DNA of 64,000 bases from Rufibacter roseolus (GTDB lineage: Bacteria > Bacteroidota > Bacteroidia > Cytophagales > Hymenobacteraceae): positions 124,001 to 188,000 of the forward strand of contig NZ_JAFMSU010000003.1 in NCBI RefSeq assembly GCF_017916365.1. Direction: 5' to 3'. A program made the position numbers and the translations under genes. Of the stretch, positions 9,484-18,909 are shown in pieces (the first letter of the stretch is position 1; the number at the start of each line of letters is the position of its first letter). A model generated the notes under the pieces. That model was not told where the DNA came from. It did not search any database and was given only the letters and a program-made list of their open reading frames with translations.

Positions 9484-11167
9484 AGGCTTCTTCCTGTAAA
9501 TCGGTGATACAACCGTGGCTGGCATCACTTACTGTTCTGATATATTTCAAAAGCACTCCTCCTTGCACGTTTGGCTTGGGTCTTTGCCATTGGCTTCTTC
9601 TAAGGGCAAGCACAGATTCATCTACCTGCACATCCATGGTATTGGTGGTAGCATCCAGCACAATCCAGTCGCCGTCTTCTACCAGGGCAATGGTTCCGCC
9701 GTCGTAGGCCTCGGGGCAGACGTGGCCGATGACGAATCCGTGCGTACCACCGGAGAAACGGCCATCGGTAATGAGGGCTACTTTATCGCCCAAGCCAGCA
9801 CCCATGATCGCCGAGGTGGGTTTCAGCATTTCGGGCATGCCGGGTCCGCCTTTTGGTCCCACATAGCGGATCACCACCACTTGACCGGGTTGGATTTTGC
9901 CATGGGTGATGCCCTCGTTTAGTTCTTCTTCTGAGTTGAAGACAATGGCCGGTCCTTCAAACCTTAGGCCTTCTTTGCCCGAGATTTTCGCCACCGCGCC
10001 TTTGCTGGCCAGGTTGCCATACAAGATCTGGATGTGGCCATCGGCTTTGATGGGGTTGGAAAGCGGTCTCAACAAGTCCTGCTCCTCGCCCAGCGGCTTC
10101 ACGTTTGCCAAGTTCTCGGCTAGCGTTTTGCCAGTGACGGTCATCAAGTCGCCTTTAAGCAACCCAGCTTCCAACAAGGTCTTCTGCACGGCGGGTACTC
10201 CTCCCAAAGCGGAAAGGTCTTCCATCAGGTATTTGCCGCTTGGTTTCAGATCGGCCAACACCGGAACGCGGTTACTCACCTCCTGGAAATCTTCCATGGC
10301 AAGTTTTACCCCGGCGGCGTGGGCAATGGCAATAAGGTGCAGAACGGCGTTGGTAGACCCACCCAAAACGGTAATCATGACCAACGCATTTTCAAAGGCC
10401 TCGCGCACCAGAATATCACGGGGCTTGATGTCTTTTTCCAATAGTTGCAAAATGTACGCGCCGGTATCCAGGGCTTCCTGGTTTTTCTCAGCGCTGACCG
10501 CGGTGGAGGAAGAAGAAAATGGAAGGCTCATGCCCAACGTCTCAATGGCGGCGGCCATGGTGTTGGCCGTGTACATGCCTCCGCATGCCCCCGGTCCCGG
10601 GCAGGCATTCCGGATAATGCCTCTATAGTCTTCGTCAGAGATAGCACCGTTCAGTTTTTTACCGTAGGCCTCAAAGCAGGACACAATGTTCAGCTTCTGG
10701 CCTTTGTACTCCCCGCCTTTGATGGTACCGCCGTACACCATCAATGACGGGCGGTTCAGGCGCGCCATGGCAATCAAAGCACCCGGCATGTTTTTGTCGC
10801 AGCCCACCACGGTAGCCACGGCATCATAGTAGTGGGCACCGGCCATGGCTTCAATAGAATCAGCGATCAGCTCCCGGGAAACCAGCGAGAATCGCATCCC
10901 GGCGTTGCCGTTGGTGATGCCGTCGCTCACGCCAATGGTGTTAAACCGGAGCCCCACCATACCATTGGCCTGCACCCCCATCTTCACGGCATCGGCCAAA
11001 CCATTGAGGTGCATGTTGCAGGTGTTTCCCTCAAAGCCCGTGGAGCAGATGCCCACAAACGGTTTGCGCAGATCTTCCTCCGGAATACCCGAGCCGATGA
11101 GCATGGCCTGGGAAGCCGGCAGGCTGTCGTCTTTGGTGTAGATGCTGCTGTATTTATTTAATGCCAT
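9446..11167 (-). CDS. ilvD: Dihydroxy-acid dehydratase
   Basis: This Fe-S enzyme dehydrates 2,3-dihydroxy-3-methylbutanoate and its homologue to the 2-oxo acids of the valine and isoleucine pathways. Cluster and active-site motifs are [27 protein letters not shown] and [18 protein letters not shown]; further conserved blocks are [10 protein letters not shown] and [16 protein letters not shown] near the C-terminus. At 573 residues it is of normal length. It is the first gene after the attenuator, so it and the genes behind it should follow that control. Confidence 0.97.
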   Translation of the reverse strand: MALNKYSSIYTKDDSLPASQAMLIGSGIPEEDLRKPFVGICSTGFEGNTCNMHLNGLADAVKMGVQANGMVGLRFNTIGVSDGITNGNAGMRFSLVSRELIADSIEAMAGAHYYDAVATVVGCDKNMPGALIAMARLNRPSLMVYGGTIKGGEYKGQKLNIVSCFEAYGKKLNGAISDEDYRGIIRNACPGPGACGGMYTANTMAAAIETLGMSLPFSSSSTAVSAEKNQEALDTGAYILQLLEKDIKPRDILVREAFENALVMITVLGGSTNAVLHLIAIAHAAGVKLAMEDFQEVSNRVPVLADLKPSGKYLMEDLSALGGVPAVQKTLLEAGLLKGDLMTVTGKTLAENLANVKPLGEEQDLLRPLSNPIKADGHIQILYGNLASKGAVAKISGKEGLRFEGPAIVFNSEEELNEGITHGKIQPGQVVVIRYVGPKGGPGMPEMLKPTSAIMGAGLGDKVALITDGRFSGGTHGFVIGHVCPEAYDGGTIALVEDGDWIVLDATTNTMDVQVDESVLALRRSQWQRPKPNVQGGVLLKYIRTVSDASHGCITDLQEEAYVNARETSPSLA

Positions 11168-11201
11168 GGTTCTTAATGCGGTGTTTTTGAGGTGTTTTTA
11201 C

Positions 11202-11241
11202 AAAAAAAAGAGCCTTTCTACCGGGTGGTGAGAAAGGCTCT
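11202..11241 (-). terminator. Attenuator terminator in front of ilvD
   Basis: On the minus strand an 11-bp perfect stem (AGAGCCTTTCT and AGAAAGGCTCT, 11-nt loop) is followed directly by eight Ts. It lies 23 bp after the leader-peptide stop and 34 bp before ilvD, inside the operon. A segment just after the leader (GGCCTCT) could pair with the 5' half of the stem (AGAGCC, one bulge) as an anti-terminator; that pairing is my inference. Confidence 0.88.
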
Positions 11242-11263
11242 GAATGGTTGTAAGAGGCCGTTC

Positions 11264-11323
11264 CTACCCACCTTGCGGCAGAGGAATAATGACAATAATG
11301 GAAATGACCGACTGTAGTCGCAT
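11264..11323 (-). CDS. Ile/Val-rich leader peptide of the ilvDBNCA attenuator
   Basis: The 19-codon frame reads MRLQSVISIIVIIPLPQGG and stops with TAG just before the terminator hairpin. Five isoleucines and two valines lie within eight residues (VISIIVII), the composition expected if ribosome stalling on scarce Ile or Val tRNA decides whether the downstream terminator forms. The isoleucine codons are all ATT and the valine codons all GTC, so two tRNAs would be sensed. Enterobacterial ilv and leu leaders work in this way. No ribosome-binding site stands out, as is usual in this phylum. Confidence 0.82.
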   Translation of the reverse strand: MRLQSVISIIVIIPLPQGG

Positions 11324-11337
11324 CTGGTATTATCTCT

Positions 11338-11375
11338 GGTTTTAGGCCTGTTTTCAGCAAAACTGGCCCTAAACG
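11338..11375. repeat. REP-like nested palindrome (reference copy)
   Basis: The element reads GGTTTTAGGCCTGTTTTC, then AGCAAAACTGGCCCTAAACG. Outer arms (TTTAGG/CCTAAA), middle arms (GGCC/GGCC) and inner arms (GTTTT/AAAAC) nest into one hairpin. About 17 copies of this pattern occur between genes in the window. This copy lies directly upstream of the ilv leader peptide. Confidence 0.8.
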
Positions 11376-11383
11376 TTTCTTCG

Positions 11384-12502
11384 TTAAATAATGGTGCTTA
11401 ACCCTATTTCTATGTTTTTCAAATGCCGGAAGCTTTCTCCACCTTCCTGCACGTAGTTAGCGATGAAGGCACCCACCTGCTCGGTTGTGAAAGGATGATC
11501 TTTTCTCAATTCCGGAGTTAGCACATTTTTCTCAAGGGTATAATCCACTGCTTCCCTCACCAGAACGGCCTCTTCCTGTAACCCGAAATGCTCCAGCATC
11601 ATGGCCACGGAAAGGATGGTGGCGATGGGGTTAGCGATGCCTTTGCCCTTGGCCTGCGGGAAAGAACCATGGATAGGCTCAAACAAGGCCGCAGTCTCTC
11701 CTACCGAAGCCGAAGGCAGCAAGCCAAGAGAGCCGGCAATAACCGAGGCCTCGTCTGAGATGATGTCACCGAACATGTTCTCGGTGAGAATCACGTCAAA
11801 CTGTTTCGGGTTCAGGATCATCTGCATGGCGGCATTGTCCACGAACAGGTAATCTACCGCAACCGATGGATATTCCGGGGCAATCTGCTGCACCACTTCA
11901 CGCCACAGGCGGGAGGTCTCCAGCACGTTGGCTTTGTCTACCAGGGTCAGTTTGTTCCGGCGGTTGGCCGCTGCCTGGAAGGCCAGGTGCGCGATGCGCA
12001 CGATCTCTTCCTTGGAATAAAAGCAATTGTCAAAAGCCCCATCCTCAGTGCGGCCTTTCTCCCCGAAATAAATACCGCCGGTCAGCTCCCGGTAGATCAC
12101 CATGTCTACGCCGGAGATACGGTCTGCTTTCAAAGGAGAATGCTCCAGCAACACATCATAAGCGGTAACCGGACGAATGTTGGCGTATAAACCCAAAGAT
12201 TTACGCAGGCGCAACAACCCTTGCTCTGGGCGTACTTTAGCGGCCGGGTTGTTGTCGTATTTAGGATCACCAATGGCCCCTAGCAGGATGGCATCGGCTT
12301 CAAAGCAGGCTTGGAGGGTTGATTCAGGCAGCGGGTTACCGGTGGCATCAATGGCGCAGGCGCCCATCAGCTGCACATCCAGTTCAAACTCATGCCCGAA
12401 GCGTTCAGAAACGGCTTCTAATACTTTGAGGGCCTCGGCACATACTTCTGGTCCAATTCCGTCACCGGGGAGAACGGCTATCTTTTTACTTAATACGCCC
12501 AT
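11384..12502 (-). CDS. leuB: 3-Isopropylmalate dehydrogenase
   Basis: This NAD-dependent enzyme oxidises and decarboxylates 3-isopropylmalate in leucine synthesis. Family marks are PGDGIGPEV near the N-terminus, the substrate-binding [33 protein letters not shown], the metal and active-site region [13 protein letters not shown], and [21 protein letters not shown]. The length of 372 residues is a little above usual. Its start overlaps the end of leuD by 13 bp, so translational coupling is likely. The attenuator follows it. Confidence 0.97.
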   Translation of the reverse strand: MGVLSKKIAVLPGDGIGPEVCAEALKVLEAVSERFGHEFELDVQLMGACAIDATGNPLPESTLQACFEADAILLGAIGDPKYDNNPAAKVRPEQGLLRLRKSLGLYANIRPVTAYDVLLEHSPLKADRISGVDMVIYRELTGGIYFGEKGRTEDGAFDNCFYSKEEIVRIAHLAFQAAANRRNKLTLVDKANVLETSRLWREVVQQIAPEYPSVAVDYLFVDNAAMQMILNPKQFDVILTENMFGDIISDEASVIAGSLGLLPSASVGETAALFEPIHGSFPQAKGKGIANPIATILSVAMMLEHFGLQEEAVLVREAVDYTLEKNVLTPELRKDHPFTTEQVGAFIANYVQEGGESFRHLKNIEIGLSTII

Positions 12503-13086
12503 GGTCTGCTCTTTTCGTATTGTTCTATTGCGTCTTTCTGGTTTACTAAATAATCAATGTCATCATATCCATTGATCAGGCACTCTTTCTTGTAGGCGTC
12601 AATCTCAAACGAGATCTTCTCTTCCCAAGCCGGTACCTGTAATTCCTGTTTCACTAAGTCCACCACCAGGGTGGTCTGCGGGTCTTCTTCAATCTGGCCC
12701 AACAATCTTGCCAAAACCTCATCTGAGACCTGCAGCGGTAACAATCCGTTGTTCAGGGCGTTGCCCTTGAAAATATCAGCAAAGAAGCTGGAAATCACCA
12801 CTTTGAACCCAGCATCATAGATAGCCCAGGCGGCGTGCTCGCGGCTACTGCCGCACCCGAAGTTCTTGCCTGCCACCAGAATCTGACCGCTGTAAAGGCT
12901 GTTGTTCAGCACGAAATCGGCTTTTGGCTGACCGGCGTTGTCAAAGCGCCAGTCGCGGAATAAATTCCCTCCGAAACCTTCGCGCGAAGTAGCCTTCAGG
13001 AAGCGGGCCGGGATAATCTGGTCGGTATCTATATTCTCAATCGGGAGCGGAACCGCCGTGGATTGAAGCACTTCAAACTTTTCCAT
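12490..13086 (-). CDS. leuD: 3-Isopropylmalate dehydratase, small subunit
   Basis: This is the swivelling-domain partner of LeuC in the isomerisation of 2- to 3-isopropylmalate. Typical features are the N-terminal [19 protein letters not shown] and the central [18 protein letters not shown]. Its length, 198 residues, is normal. It overlaps leuB by 13 bp and follows leuC after a 92-bp gap that holds a short G/C hairpin. Confidence 0.97.
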   Translation of the reverse strand: MEKFEVLQSTAVPLPIENIDTDQIIPARFLKATSREGFGGNLFRDWRFDNAGQPKADFVLNNSLYSGQILVAGKNFGCGSSREHAAWAIYDAGFKVVISSFFADIFKGNALNNGLLPLQVSDEVLARLLGQIEEDPQTTLVVDLVKQELQVPAWEEKISFEIDAYKKECLINGYDDIDYLVNQKDAIEQYEKSRPWAY

Positions 13087-13135
13087 CTAACTGTTTTATG
13101 TGCCACAAGGGCACTTTACAATTCTTTATCTGACC

Positions 13136-13155
13136 GTCCCCCTCTGAAGGGGGAC
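13136..13155. repeat. Perfect 8-bp hairpin in the leuC-leuD gap
   Basis: GTCCCCCT and AGGGGGAC flank a CTGA loop. No T-run follows on either strand, so an intercistronic stabiliser or dispersed repeat is more likely than a terminator. Confidence 0.55.
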
Positions 13156-13178
13156 GACCCAATATGCGTACCTAAAGG

Positions 13179-14576
13179 TTAGTTCAGGTATTGGGTAATG
13201 TCCACAATCTTTCCTTCCACAGCGGTGATGGCCGCCACCAGTGGACTGGCCAGCAAGGTGCGGGAACCTGGGCCCTGACGGCCTTCAAAGTTGCGGTTTG
13301 AGGTGGATACACAGTAGGCGCCGGCCGGAATCTTGTCTTCGTTCATCGCCAGACAAGCGCTGCAGCCCGGCTCACGGAGTTCAAAACCAGCCTCAGCCAA
13401 GACTTTGTCAATGCCTTCCTCAATGGCTTGCTTCTCCACGTGCTTGGAACCCGGTACAATAATGGCCTCCACATGCGGCGCTTTGTGCTTCCCTTTCACG
13501 AATTTGGCTACCTGGCGCAGATCCTCAATGCGGGAGTTGGTGCAGGACCCGATGAACACGTACTGGATTTCTTTGCCCAGCAAAGATTCGCCCGGCTGAA
13601 AGCCCATGTAGTTCAACGATTTGTTATAGCTGGCTACTTCGCTGGCCGGAACATCAGTAGGGATCACCTCATTGATGGCCATGCCCATGCCCGGGTTGGT
13701 GCCGAAGGTGATCATTGGCGCGATTTCCTGCGCATCAAAGAAGAACTCTTTGTCAAAGGTGGCGTCTTCGTCGGTGTACAAGGTAGTCCAGTAAGCCACG
13801 GCCTGTTCCCAACGCTCACCCTGCGGCGCGAACTGACGGCCTTTCAGGTATTCAAACGTGGTTTGGTCCGGTGCAATCATGCCACCACGGGCACCCATTT
13901 CAATACTCATGTTGCAGACGGTCATGCGGCCTTCCATGCTCAGGGCACGGAAAGCACTACCGGCATACTCTACAAAGTACCCCGTAGCACCACCGGTGCC
14001 TAATTTAGAGATCACGTACAGGATGACGTCTTTGGCCGATACGCCGTTTCTTACCTCACCCTCTACCGTGATGCGCATGCTCTTTGGTTTGCTCAACAGC
14101 AAGCACTGCGAGGCCATTACCTGCGCTACCTGGCTGGTTCCTATCCCGAAGGCAATTGCCCCGAACGCGCCGTGGGTGGACGTGTGGCTGTCGCCGCATA
14201 CGATGGTCATGCCCGGTTGGGTAATGCCCAGTTCCGGCCCCATTACGTGCACTATGCCCTGGTTTTCGTGACCCAGGCCGTATAATTCAATGTTGTGCTT
14301 GGCGCAATTCTCGGTGAGTTTATCCACCTGAAAACGGGAAAGCGGCTCCTCAATGGGGAGGTGCTGGTTTTTAGTGGGTACGTTATGGTCGGCGGTAGCC
14401 ACAATCTGCTCCTTGCGGAACAAAGGCAAACTGCGGTGTTCAATCTCGTCAAATGCTTGCGGGCTGGTTACCTCGTGGATAAGGTGGCGGTCAATGTAAA
14501 ACACGTCCAATCCACCTCCAGGAATGGATTTCACCACGTGGGCAGCCCAAATCTTATCTAATAATGTTTTCGCCAT
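13179..14576 (-). CDS. leuC: 3-Isopropylmalate dehydratase, large subunit
   Basis: This aconitase-family 4Fe-4S subunit is catalytic with LeuD. Cluster cysteines are visible in [12 protein letters not shown] and in [25 protein letters not shown] and the C-terminal [17 protein letters not shown] are typical substrate-binding blocks. The length of 465 residues is normal. It starts one base after the leuA stop codon. Confidence 0.97.
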   Translation of the reverse strand: MAKTLLDKIWAAHVVKSIPGGGLDVFYIDRHLIHEVTSPQAFDEIEHRSLPLFRKEQIVATADHNVPTKNQHLPIEEPLSRFQVDKLTENCAKHNIELYGLGHENQGIVHVMGPELGITQPGMTIVCGDSHTSTHGAFGAIAFGIGTSQVAQVMASQCLLLSKPKSMRITVEGEVRNGVSAKDVILYVISKLGTGGATGYFVEYAGSAFRALSMEGRMTVCNMSIEMGARGGMIAPDQTTFEYLKGRQFAPQGERWEQAVAYWTTLYTDEDATFDKEFFFDAQEIAPMITFGTNPGMGMAINEVIPTDVPASEVASYNKSLNYMGFQPGESLLGKEIQYVFIGSCTNSRIEDLRQVAKFVKGKHKAPHVEAIIVPGSKHVEKQAIEEGIDKVLAEAGFELREPGCSACLAMNEDKIPAGAYCVSTSNRNFEGRQGPGSRTLLASPLVAAITAVEGKIVDITQYLN

Positions 14577-14577
14577 A

Positions 14578-15744
14578 TTAATTTGCAGAAACCAAATTAT
14601 CCTGCTCCACCATTAAATGGAGGTCTTCGTCTACTACTTCTTTCTTTTTATCTGCCACTGCCAGGAACGAGGCATACGCTTTGTCCAAGGCTGCTTTCTC
14701 CAGGGAATAACCCAGCTTCTGCATGCGGTAGGCCAAGGCGGCCCTGCCGGAGCGGGCGGTTAATACAATAGAGGAATCTTCGGCACCTACTTCTTTGGGA
14801 TCAATGATCTCATAGGTCTCGCGGTGCTTGATCACGCCGTCCTGGTGGATGCCACTGGAGTGCGCAAAGGCGTTGGCACCTACAATAGCCTTGTTAGGTT
14901 GCACCTGCATGCGCATCATGTGCGAAACCAGGTGCGAGGTCTCGGTTAACAGGCGCGTGTTTACGCTGCTGTCCAGGTTCAGGTACGGGTGTTGGCGGAG
15001 AATCATGACGACTTCCTCCAGGGCCGTATTACCGGCGCGCTCCCCTACCCCGTTGATGGTACATTCAATCTGGCGGGCTCCGTTGATGACCCCGGAAATG
15101 GAGTTGGCAGTTGCCAAGCCTAAATCATTGTGGCAGTGGGTGGAAAGGGTTACGTTCTGTACGCCGCGCACATTCTCGTAGAGGTACCTGATCTTGGCGC
15201 CGTATTCTTCGGGCAGGCAATAACCGGTGGTATCCGGAATGTTCAATACAGTGGCTCCGGCTTTGATGGCTGCTTCGCAAACCATGGCCAGAAACTCGTT
15301 ATCGGTGCGGCCGGCGTCTTCGGCATAGAATTCTACGTCTTCTACAAAGCTTTTCGCTAACTTCACGGCAGCCACGGCACGCTCAATCACATCGGCTTGG
15401 GTGGTGCGCAATTTGAATTTGACGTGCGACTCAGAAGTACCAATTCCGGTATGGATTCTGGGGAAACGGGCAGCTTTCAAAGCCTCGGCAGCTACCCTGA
15501 TGTCGTTTTCCACGGCGCGGGTAAGGCCACAAACAGTAGCTTCCTTGGTTTGAGCCGCAATTGCCCGAACCGCCTCAAAATCGCCGGGGCTGGAAACGGG
15601 GAACCCAGCCTCAATCACGTTCACGCCCAGAAGCTCCAGTTGACGTGCGATGACCAACTTCTCCTCCATGTTCAATTTGCAGCCAGGCACCTGTTCGCCA
15701 TCGCGCAACGTTGTATCAAATATTTGTATCTTCTGAGCTGACAT
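14578..15744 (-). CDS. leuA: 2-Isopropylmalate synthase, short form without the leucine-sensing domain
   Basis: This enzyme condenses 2-oxoisovalerate with acetyl-CoA, committing carbon to leucine. The catalytic TIM barrel is complete: [10 protein letters not shown] (metal and substrate), [16 protein letters not shown], and [16 protein letters not shown] helical linker follows ([19 protein letters not shown]). The protein stops at residue 388, where full-length LeuA (about 510 residues) goes on into the LeuA-dimer allosteric domain. Loss of leucine feedback is therefore predicted. The LeuA-like relatives homocitrate and citramalate synthase are possible in principle, but the leuCDB context argues for LeuA. 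It is the first gene of the operon. Confidence 0.94.
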   Translation of the reverse strand: MSAQKIQIFDTTLRDGEQVPGCKLNMEEKLVIARQLELLGVNVIEAGFPVSSPGDFEAVRAIAAQTKEATVCGLTRAVENDIRVAAEALKAARFPRIHTGIGTSESHVKFKLRTTQADVIERAVAAVKLAKSFVEDVEFYAEDAGRTDNEFLAMVCEAAIKAGATVLNIPDTTGYCLPEEYGAKIRYLYENVRGVQNVTLSTHCHNDLGLATANSISGVINGARQIECTINGVGERAGNTALEEVVMILRQHPYLNLDSSVNTRLLTETSHLVSHMMRMQVQPNKAIVGANAFAHSSGIHQDGVIKHRETYEIIDPKEVGAEDSSIVLTARSGRAALAYRMQKLGYSLEKAALDKAYASFLAVADKKKEVVDEDLHLMVEQDNLVSAN

Positions 15745-15769
15745 CGTTATTTTGGCTTCTATTCGGATA

Positions 15770-15802
15770 CAAAGAAGCGCGTACTAATACGGAAGCAAAA
15801 AA
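15770..15802 (-). promoter_or_regulatory. Possible Bacteroidetes-type promoter of the leu-ilv operon
   Basis: On the minus strand TTTTTTG, a 20-bp spacer and TTCTTTG lie 26 bp upstream of the leuA start. This approximates the phylum's -33 TTTG and -7 TAnnTTTG pattern, with a mismatch in the TA pair. No leader peptide or terminator separates it from leuA. Confidence 0.4.
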
Positions 15803-15890
15803 TTATTTTTCAGCATTCTACTATTTCTAAGCGCCCCTATTTAAAAGTTATCAATCTGGAAATCAATATTTTAGTTCCTTTTCTCATACA

Positions 15891-17438
15891 ATGCCTAATC
15901 AAAATATTGATCCTATTTTTCAATTGATAAAATCTCTGACGCCCTCTGAGAAACGCCATTTCAGGCTGAACACCAACAAGAGCGGCTCCAGCGAAGACTT
16001 GAAGTTTTTGCAGTTGTTTGATGCCCTGGAACAGCAGGACACCCTCAATGAGACCCAGATTCTGAAGCAGGTACCCAGCATTAAGAAGACTCAACTGGCC
16101 AACCTGAAGAACAACCTGTACAAGCACCTGCTTTCCAGCTTAAGAACGTTCCATGCGCCGCAGAACCTGGACATCCAACTGCATGAGCAACTGGATTATG
16201 CGCGCGTACTATATAATAAAGGGTTTTACCAGCAGAGCCTGAAAATACTGGAAAAAGTAAAAGTATTGGCGCTGGAGTATGAGTTGCCGCACATTGCCCT
16301 TACAGCCATTGACTTTGAGAAACTCATTGAGAGTCAATACATCACGCGCAGTTTGAGCGGCCGGGCCGAGGACCTTACCCAACAGGCCACCCAGGTATCT
16401 TCGCACATCTACCGGATGCACCAGCTCTCCAACGTAGCCCTGCGCCTGTACGGCCATTACCTGAAGGTAGGCCTGGCCCGGAACCAGGAAGACTATGAAT
16501 CTATCACGGCTTTCTTCCTGGAGAACCTGCCGGAGATTGATTACCAGAATGCCGGGTTTTACGAGAAACTGTATTTCTACCAGGCCCACGTATGGTACCA
16601 CCTCATGACCCAGGACCTGAAGGCCTGCTACCGGTACGCCCAGAAGTGGGTGGATCTGTTTGACGAGTACCCGCACATGAAGGAGCGGCGGCCGGTGCTG
16701 TACATCAAAGGCATGCACAACCTGCTCAACGCCCTCTACAACCTGCTGTACCATTCTAAGTTTGTGCAGGTGTTGCAGCAACTGGAGGAGTTTGCCGATG
16801 ATCCAAAGCGCCGCTCCAACGCTAACATTGACACGCTGCTTTTCCTTTATATTTATACCAATAAGATCAACGCCTATTTTCTGGAAGGGAAGTTCACCGA
16901 GGGGTTGAAGGTGATTCCGGGTGTCTTGAAGAACCTGGAAGGTTTCCAGGCGCAACTGGATCCGCACCGTATGCTGGTGTTCTATTACAAAATTGCCAGC
17001 TTGTACTTTGGCAGCGGCGATTTCAAAAAAGCGATTGAGTACCTGAACAAGGTCATCCACCACAGCAACACCAGCCTGCGCGAAGATCTGCAGTGCTTCG
17101 CCCGCATCCTGAACCTGATTGCCCACTACGAGGCCGGCTACGACGACGATGCCCTGGATTACCAGATCCGGACGGTGTACCACTTCCTGGGCAAGATGGA
17201 CAACCAACAGCAGATGCAGGTAGAGATTTTCCGTTTTCTGCGCAATGTGGGAAATATAGCCCCGAATCAGGTGAGAGAGGCTTTCATCACCCTCAAGGAA
17301 AAGCTCATTGCCATCTCCGAGAACCCCTACGAGCGGCGTCCTTTCATGTACCTAGACATCATCTCCTGGCTGGAAAGCAAGATTGAGAACGTGCCGGTAC
17401 AGGAGATTATGAAAAGGAAGGCGGGTAGGTTGAAGTAG
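15891..17438 (+). CDS. Helical-repeat (TPR-like) protein of unknown function
   Basis: A 515-residue soluble protein with no signal peptide or membrane segment. It is almost wholly alpha-helical with TPR-like repeats, for example YNKGFYQQSLKILEKVKVLA and YFGSGDFKKAIEYLNKVIHH. The N-terminus (FQLIKSLTPSEKRHFRL) and basic C-terminus (MKRKAGRLK) look conserved. I recognise it only as a Bacteroidetes hypothetical type. It diverges from leuA across 146 bp. Two decayed copies of its 3' end lie at 29468-29619 and 34019-34096, and the cassette arrays start just behind this gene and behind its first remnant. Confidence 0.85.
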   Translation: MPNQNIDPIFQLIKSLTPSEKRHFRLNTNKSGSSEDLKFLQLFDALEQQDTLNETQILKQVPSIKKTQLANLKNNLYKHLLSSLRTFHAPQNLDIQLHEQLDYARVLYNKGFYQQSLKILEKVKVLALEYELPHIALTAIDFEKLIESQYITRSLSGRAEDLTQQATQVSSHIYRMHQLSNVALRLYGHYLKVGLARNQEDYESITAFFLENLPEIDYQNAGFYEKLYFYQAHVWYHLMTQDLKACYRYAQKWVDLFDEYPHMKERRPVLYIKGMHNLLNALYNLLYHSKFVQVLQQLEEFADDPKRRSNANIDTLLFLYIYTNKINAYFLEGKFTEGLKVIPGVLKNLEGFQAQLDPHRMLVFYYKIASLYFGSGDFKKAIEYLNKVIHHSNTSLREDLQCFARILNLIAHYEAGYDDDALDYQIRTVYHFLGKMDNQQQMQVEIFRFLRNVGNIAPNQVREAFITLKEKLIAISENPYERRPFMYLDIISWLESKIENVPVQEIMKRKAGRLK

Positions 17439-17442
17439 GATG

Positions 17443-17482
17443 GTGTTTCAGTGCTGTTTTAGTGAAAACAGACCTGCAACAG
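17443..17482. repeat. REP-like nested palindrome after the 515-residue gene
   Basis: GTGTTTCAGTGCTGTTTTAG and TGAAAACAGACCTGCAAC form a degenerate copy of the dispersed family. The equivalent element follows the remnant copies at 29625-29662 and 34108-34145. Confidence 0.65.
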
Positions 17483-17532
17483 AGTAAGCAGTTCTTACCT
17501 TGGTCATTTGGAAAAAACTATTAAGTATGTTT

Positions 17533-17640
17533 GGCAGTGCAGTTCCGGTCATCCGACCTACGGTGGTTGTATGTCCGGAACTTTGACACTATACAAAGTA
17601 CCAATAACCGGAACAGCTCCTTATACACAGTAGTTGGCAG
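17533..17640 (+). other. Leader of cassette array 1 (attI-like candidate)
   Basis: This 108-bp segment matches 29713-29820 at 78 of 108 positions with no gap, by hand alignment. The match ends exactly at the first recombination-like box (GTTGGCAG here, GTTAGACG there). It contains a split inverted repeat, GTTCCGGT near its start and ACCGGAAC near its end. Both copies stand between a gene or gene remnant of the same family and the first cassette, the place of an attI or anchoring site. No integrase gene adjoins it. A degenerate attC of a lost cassette is the main alternative. Confidence 0.6.
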
Positions 17641-17651
17641 AAATTATAAGA

Positions 17652-18032
17652 ATGGAAGATTACTCTGAATTAGTCGGTGACAGCAGGATAGAAAAACTAT
17701 GTCATGACTTTAAATTGAAAACCATCATCTTCAACTTGACTCGGTACAGAGACGAATTAGAAGAAATAGAGGTAAGATTTGAAGGAGTAGTAAACCAAGA
17801 TTTTCAATGCATCGACAGCGATAACATTGTTTTCGGGATTGAAGAGACAGATTGGGACGGATTACAAATCCAGTTTCCTGATTTAATGAAATACTATAAG
17901 CATTACAAAAGCATTGACCCTGAAGATAGGAAAAGATTAGATAATGGAACTATAAAATGCTACCATATAAGAGGTTCTGTTGGGCTTGAAGGGTATGTAA
18001 TTGCAGAAGCTATAAGAATTACTGAAAAATAA
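17652..18032 (+). CDS. Cassette 1: small protein of unknown function
   Basis: A 126-residue acidic soluble protein (MEDYSELVGDSRIEKLCHDF onward, ending YVIAEAIRITEK). No family recognised; the predicted alternation of strands (TIIFNLTRYRDELEEIEVRF) suggests a small alpha/beta fold. I start it at the ATG of 17652. A TTG six codons upstream lies inside the R' box of the leader, so a start there is unlikely. It is the only gene of its cassette and is transcribed in the array direction. Confidence 0.7.
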   Translation: MEDYSELVGDSRIEKLCHDFKLKTIIFNLTRYRDELEEIEVRFEGVVNQDFQCIDSDNIVFGIEETDWDGLQIQFPDLMKYYKHYKSIDPEDRKRLDNGTIKCYHIRGSVGLEGYVIAEAIRITEK

Positions 18033-18035
18033 CAT

Positions 18036-18105
18036 CTGCCAACATTGTATAAACATCAAGCCACGGCCGACGGCCTTGCTCGTTGTTTATACGAGGCCGT
18101 TGGTG
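18036..18105 (+). repeat. attC-like site A
   Basis: R'' CTGCCAAC (18036-18043), L'' GTATAAAC (18047-18054), core with GGCCGACGGCC, L' GTTTATAC (18085-18092), R' GTTGGTG (18099-18105). L'' and L' are perfect complements and the outer CCAAC/GTTGG pair. Spacers are 3 nt (R''-L'') and 6 nt (L'-R'). R'' is the exact reverse complement of the start of its own cassette. Confidence 0.82.
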
Positions 18106-18184
18106 GTAATAAATAACATGAAATTATTATGGAAAATAGACAAAAAGTGAATCTATACTAAACAAGCTATTTCCCATAACCATA

Positions 18185-18823
18185 ATGAAAAAGATATTCT
18201 TTACCATAGTCCTTCTGCATCTTTATACATTCTCTTTCGGTTGCATGTGTACTAAAGCTCCTGAAACCACCTTGGAAGATTGGGAGAAAAGTGATTTAAT
18301 ACTTGTTGGAAAAGCAACGGAAATAATCGAAAACTCAAGGTTATTCGACAAAGATGGACAGCAACTAAGAATCATCAACTTCCAGATATTGGAGGGTTTT
18401 AAAAATATAGAGAAAGAGCAGAAAGTAATTTCTTTTGACTATTCAGACAATTCCTGTCAGTACACTTTTGAGGTTGGTAAAACATATGTGATTTACGGAC
18501 ATCAAATGCCCTCGGGACTTGCTTTTACTAATTCTTGCACCAACACCAAGAACCTTCCCAACAACTTCGCACAACTTCCAGCTATAAAAGAGTTAAGGGA
18601 AATTTCTAAAGAAAGGGACATCAAGCAGCCGAAGGGTGAAGCATTCGCAATGATTGAAACCTCTACTTTAGAAAAGCTCCAAAGAGATGGTAGCGAACTT
18701 GCAGAATCAAAGGATAGGATAAAGTACTTGTATTATGCTCTTGGCGTCTCAGCATTTTTTAACGTCATTTTAGCTATGCTGGCATATAAAAAAAGAAAAA
18801 TTACTACCCCCAACATTGTATAA
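18185..18823 (+). CDS. Cassette 2: lipoprotein-like protein with a C-terminal membrane anchor
   Basis: A 212-residue protein. The N-terminal signal ends in FSFGCMCTKAPE, which fits a lipobox; alternatively the early Cys pair could make a disulfide-bonded, TIMP/NTR-like domain (CMCTKAP, later CQYTF and NSCTNTKN). The middle resembles a small beta domain (DLILVGKATEI, KVISFDYSDNSCQYTFEVGK). A coiled segment and one membrane helix (YYALGVSAFFNVILAMLAY) precede a basic tail. Its stop codon lies inside the L'' box of site B, so the last five residues are encoded by the attC-like site. Function unknown. Confidence 0.78.
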   Translation: MKKIFFTIVLLHLYTFSFGCMCTKAPETTLEDWEKSDLILVGKATEIIENSRLFDKDGQQLRIINFQILEGFKNIEKEQKVISFDYSDNSCQYTFEVGKTYVIYGHQMPSGLAFTNSCTNTKNLPNNFAQLPAIKELREISKERDIKQPKGEAFAMIETSTLEKLQRDGSELAESKDRIKYLYYALGVSAFFNVILAMLAYKKRKITTPNIV

Positions 18824-18876
18824 ACACCATGCCACGGCCGACGGCCTTGCACGCTGTTTATACTAGCCCGTTCGTG
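18808..18876 (+). repeat. attC-like site B, overlapping the end of cassette 2
   Basis: R'' CCCCAAC (18808-18814), L'' GTATAAAC (18818-18825), core GGCCGACGGCC, L' GTTTATAC (18856-18863), R' GTTCGTG (18870-18876). The region ending in R'' matches the start of cassette 2 at 10 of 12 positions in reverse complement. The R' box has C instead of the purine expected at position 4. Confidence 0.8.
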
Positions 18877-18909
18877 GTAACCTTAAAATAAAAATCAAAT
18901 TTAAATTGA

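Noticed and set aside
15803-15860. Short minus-strand frame MLKNNFLLPY upstream of leuA as a leucine leader peptide
   Set aside because: It lies upstream of the likely promoter, has only three Leu codons, and no terminator hairpin follows before leuA.
17634-17651. TTG start for the cassette 1 gene
   Set aside because: It lies inside the recombination-like box; an ATG six codons later is the better start.
18036-18105. attC-like sites as plain transcription terminators
   Set aside because: No T-run follows the stems, sequence is conserved beyond pairing, and the R''/cassette-start match is not explained by termination.
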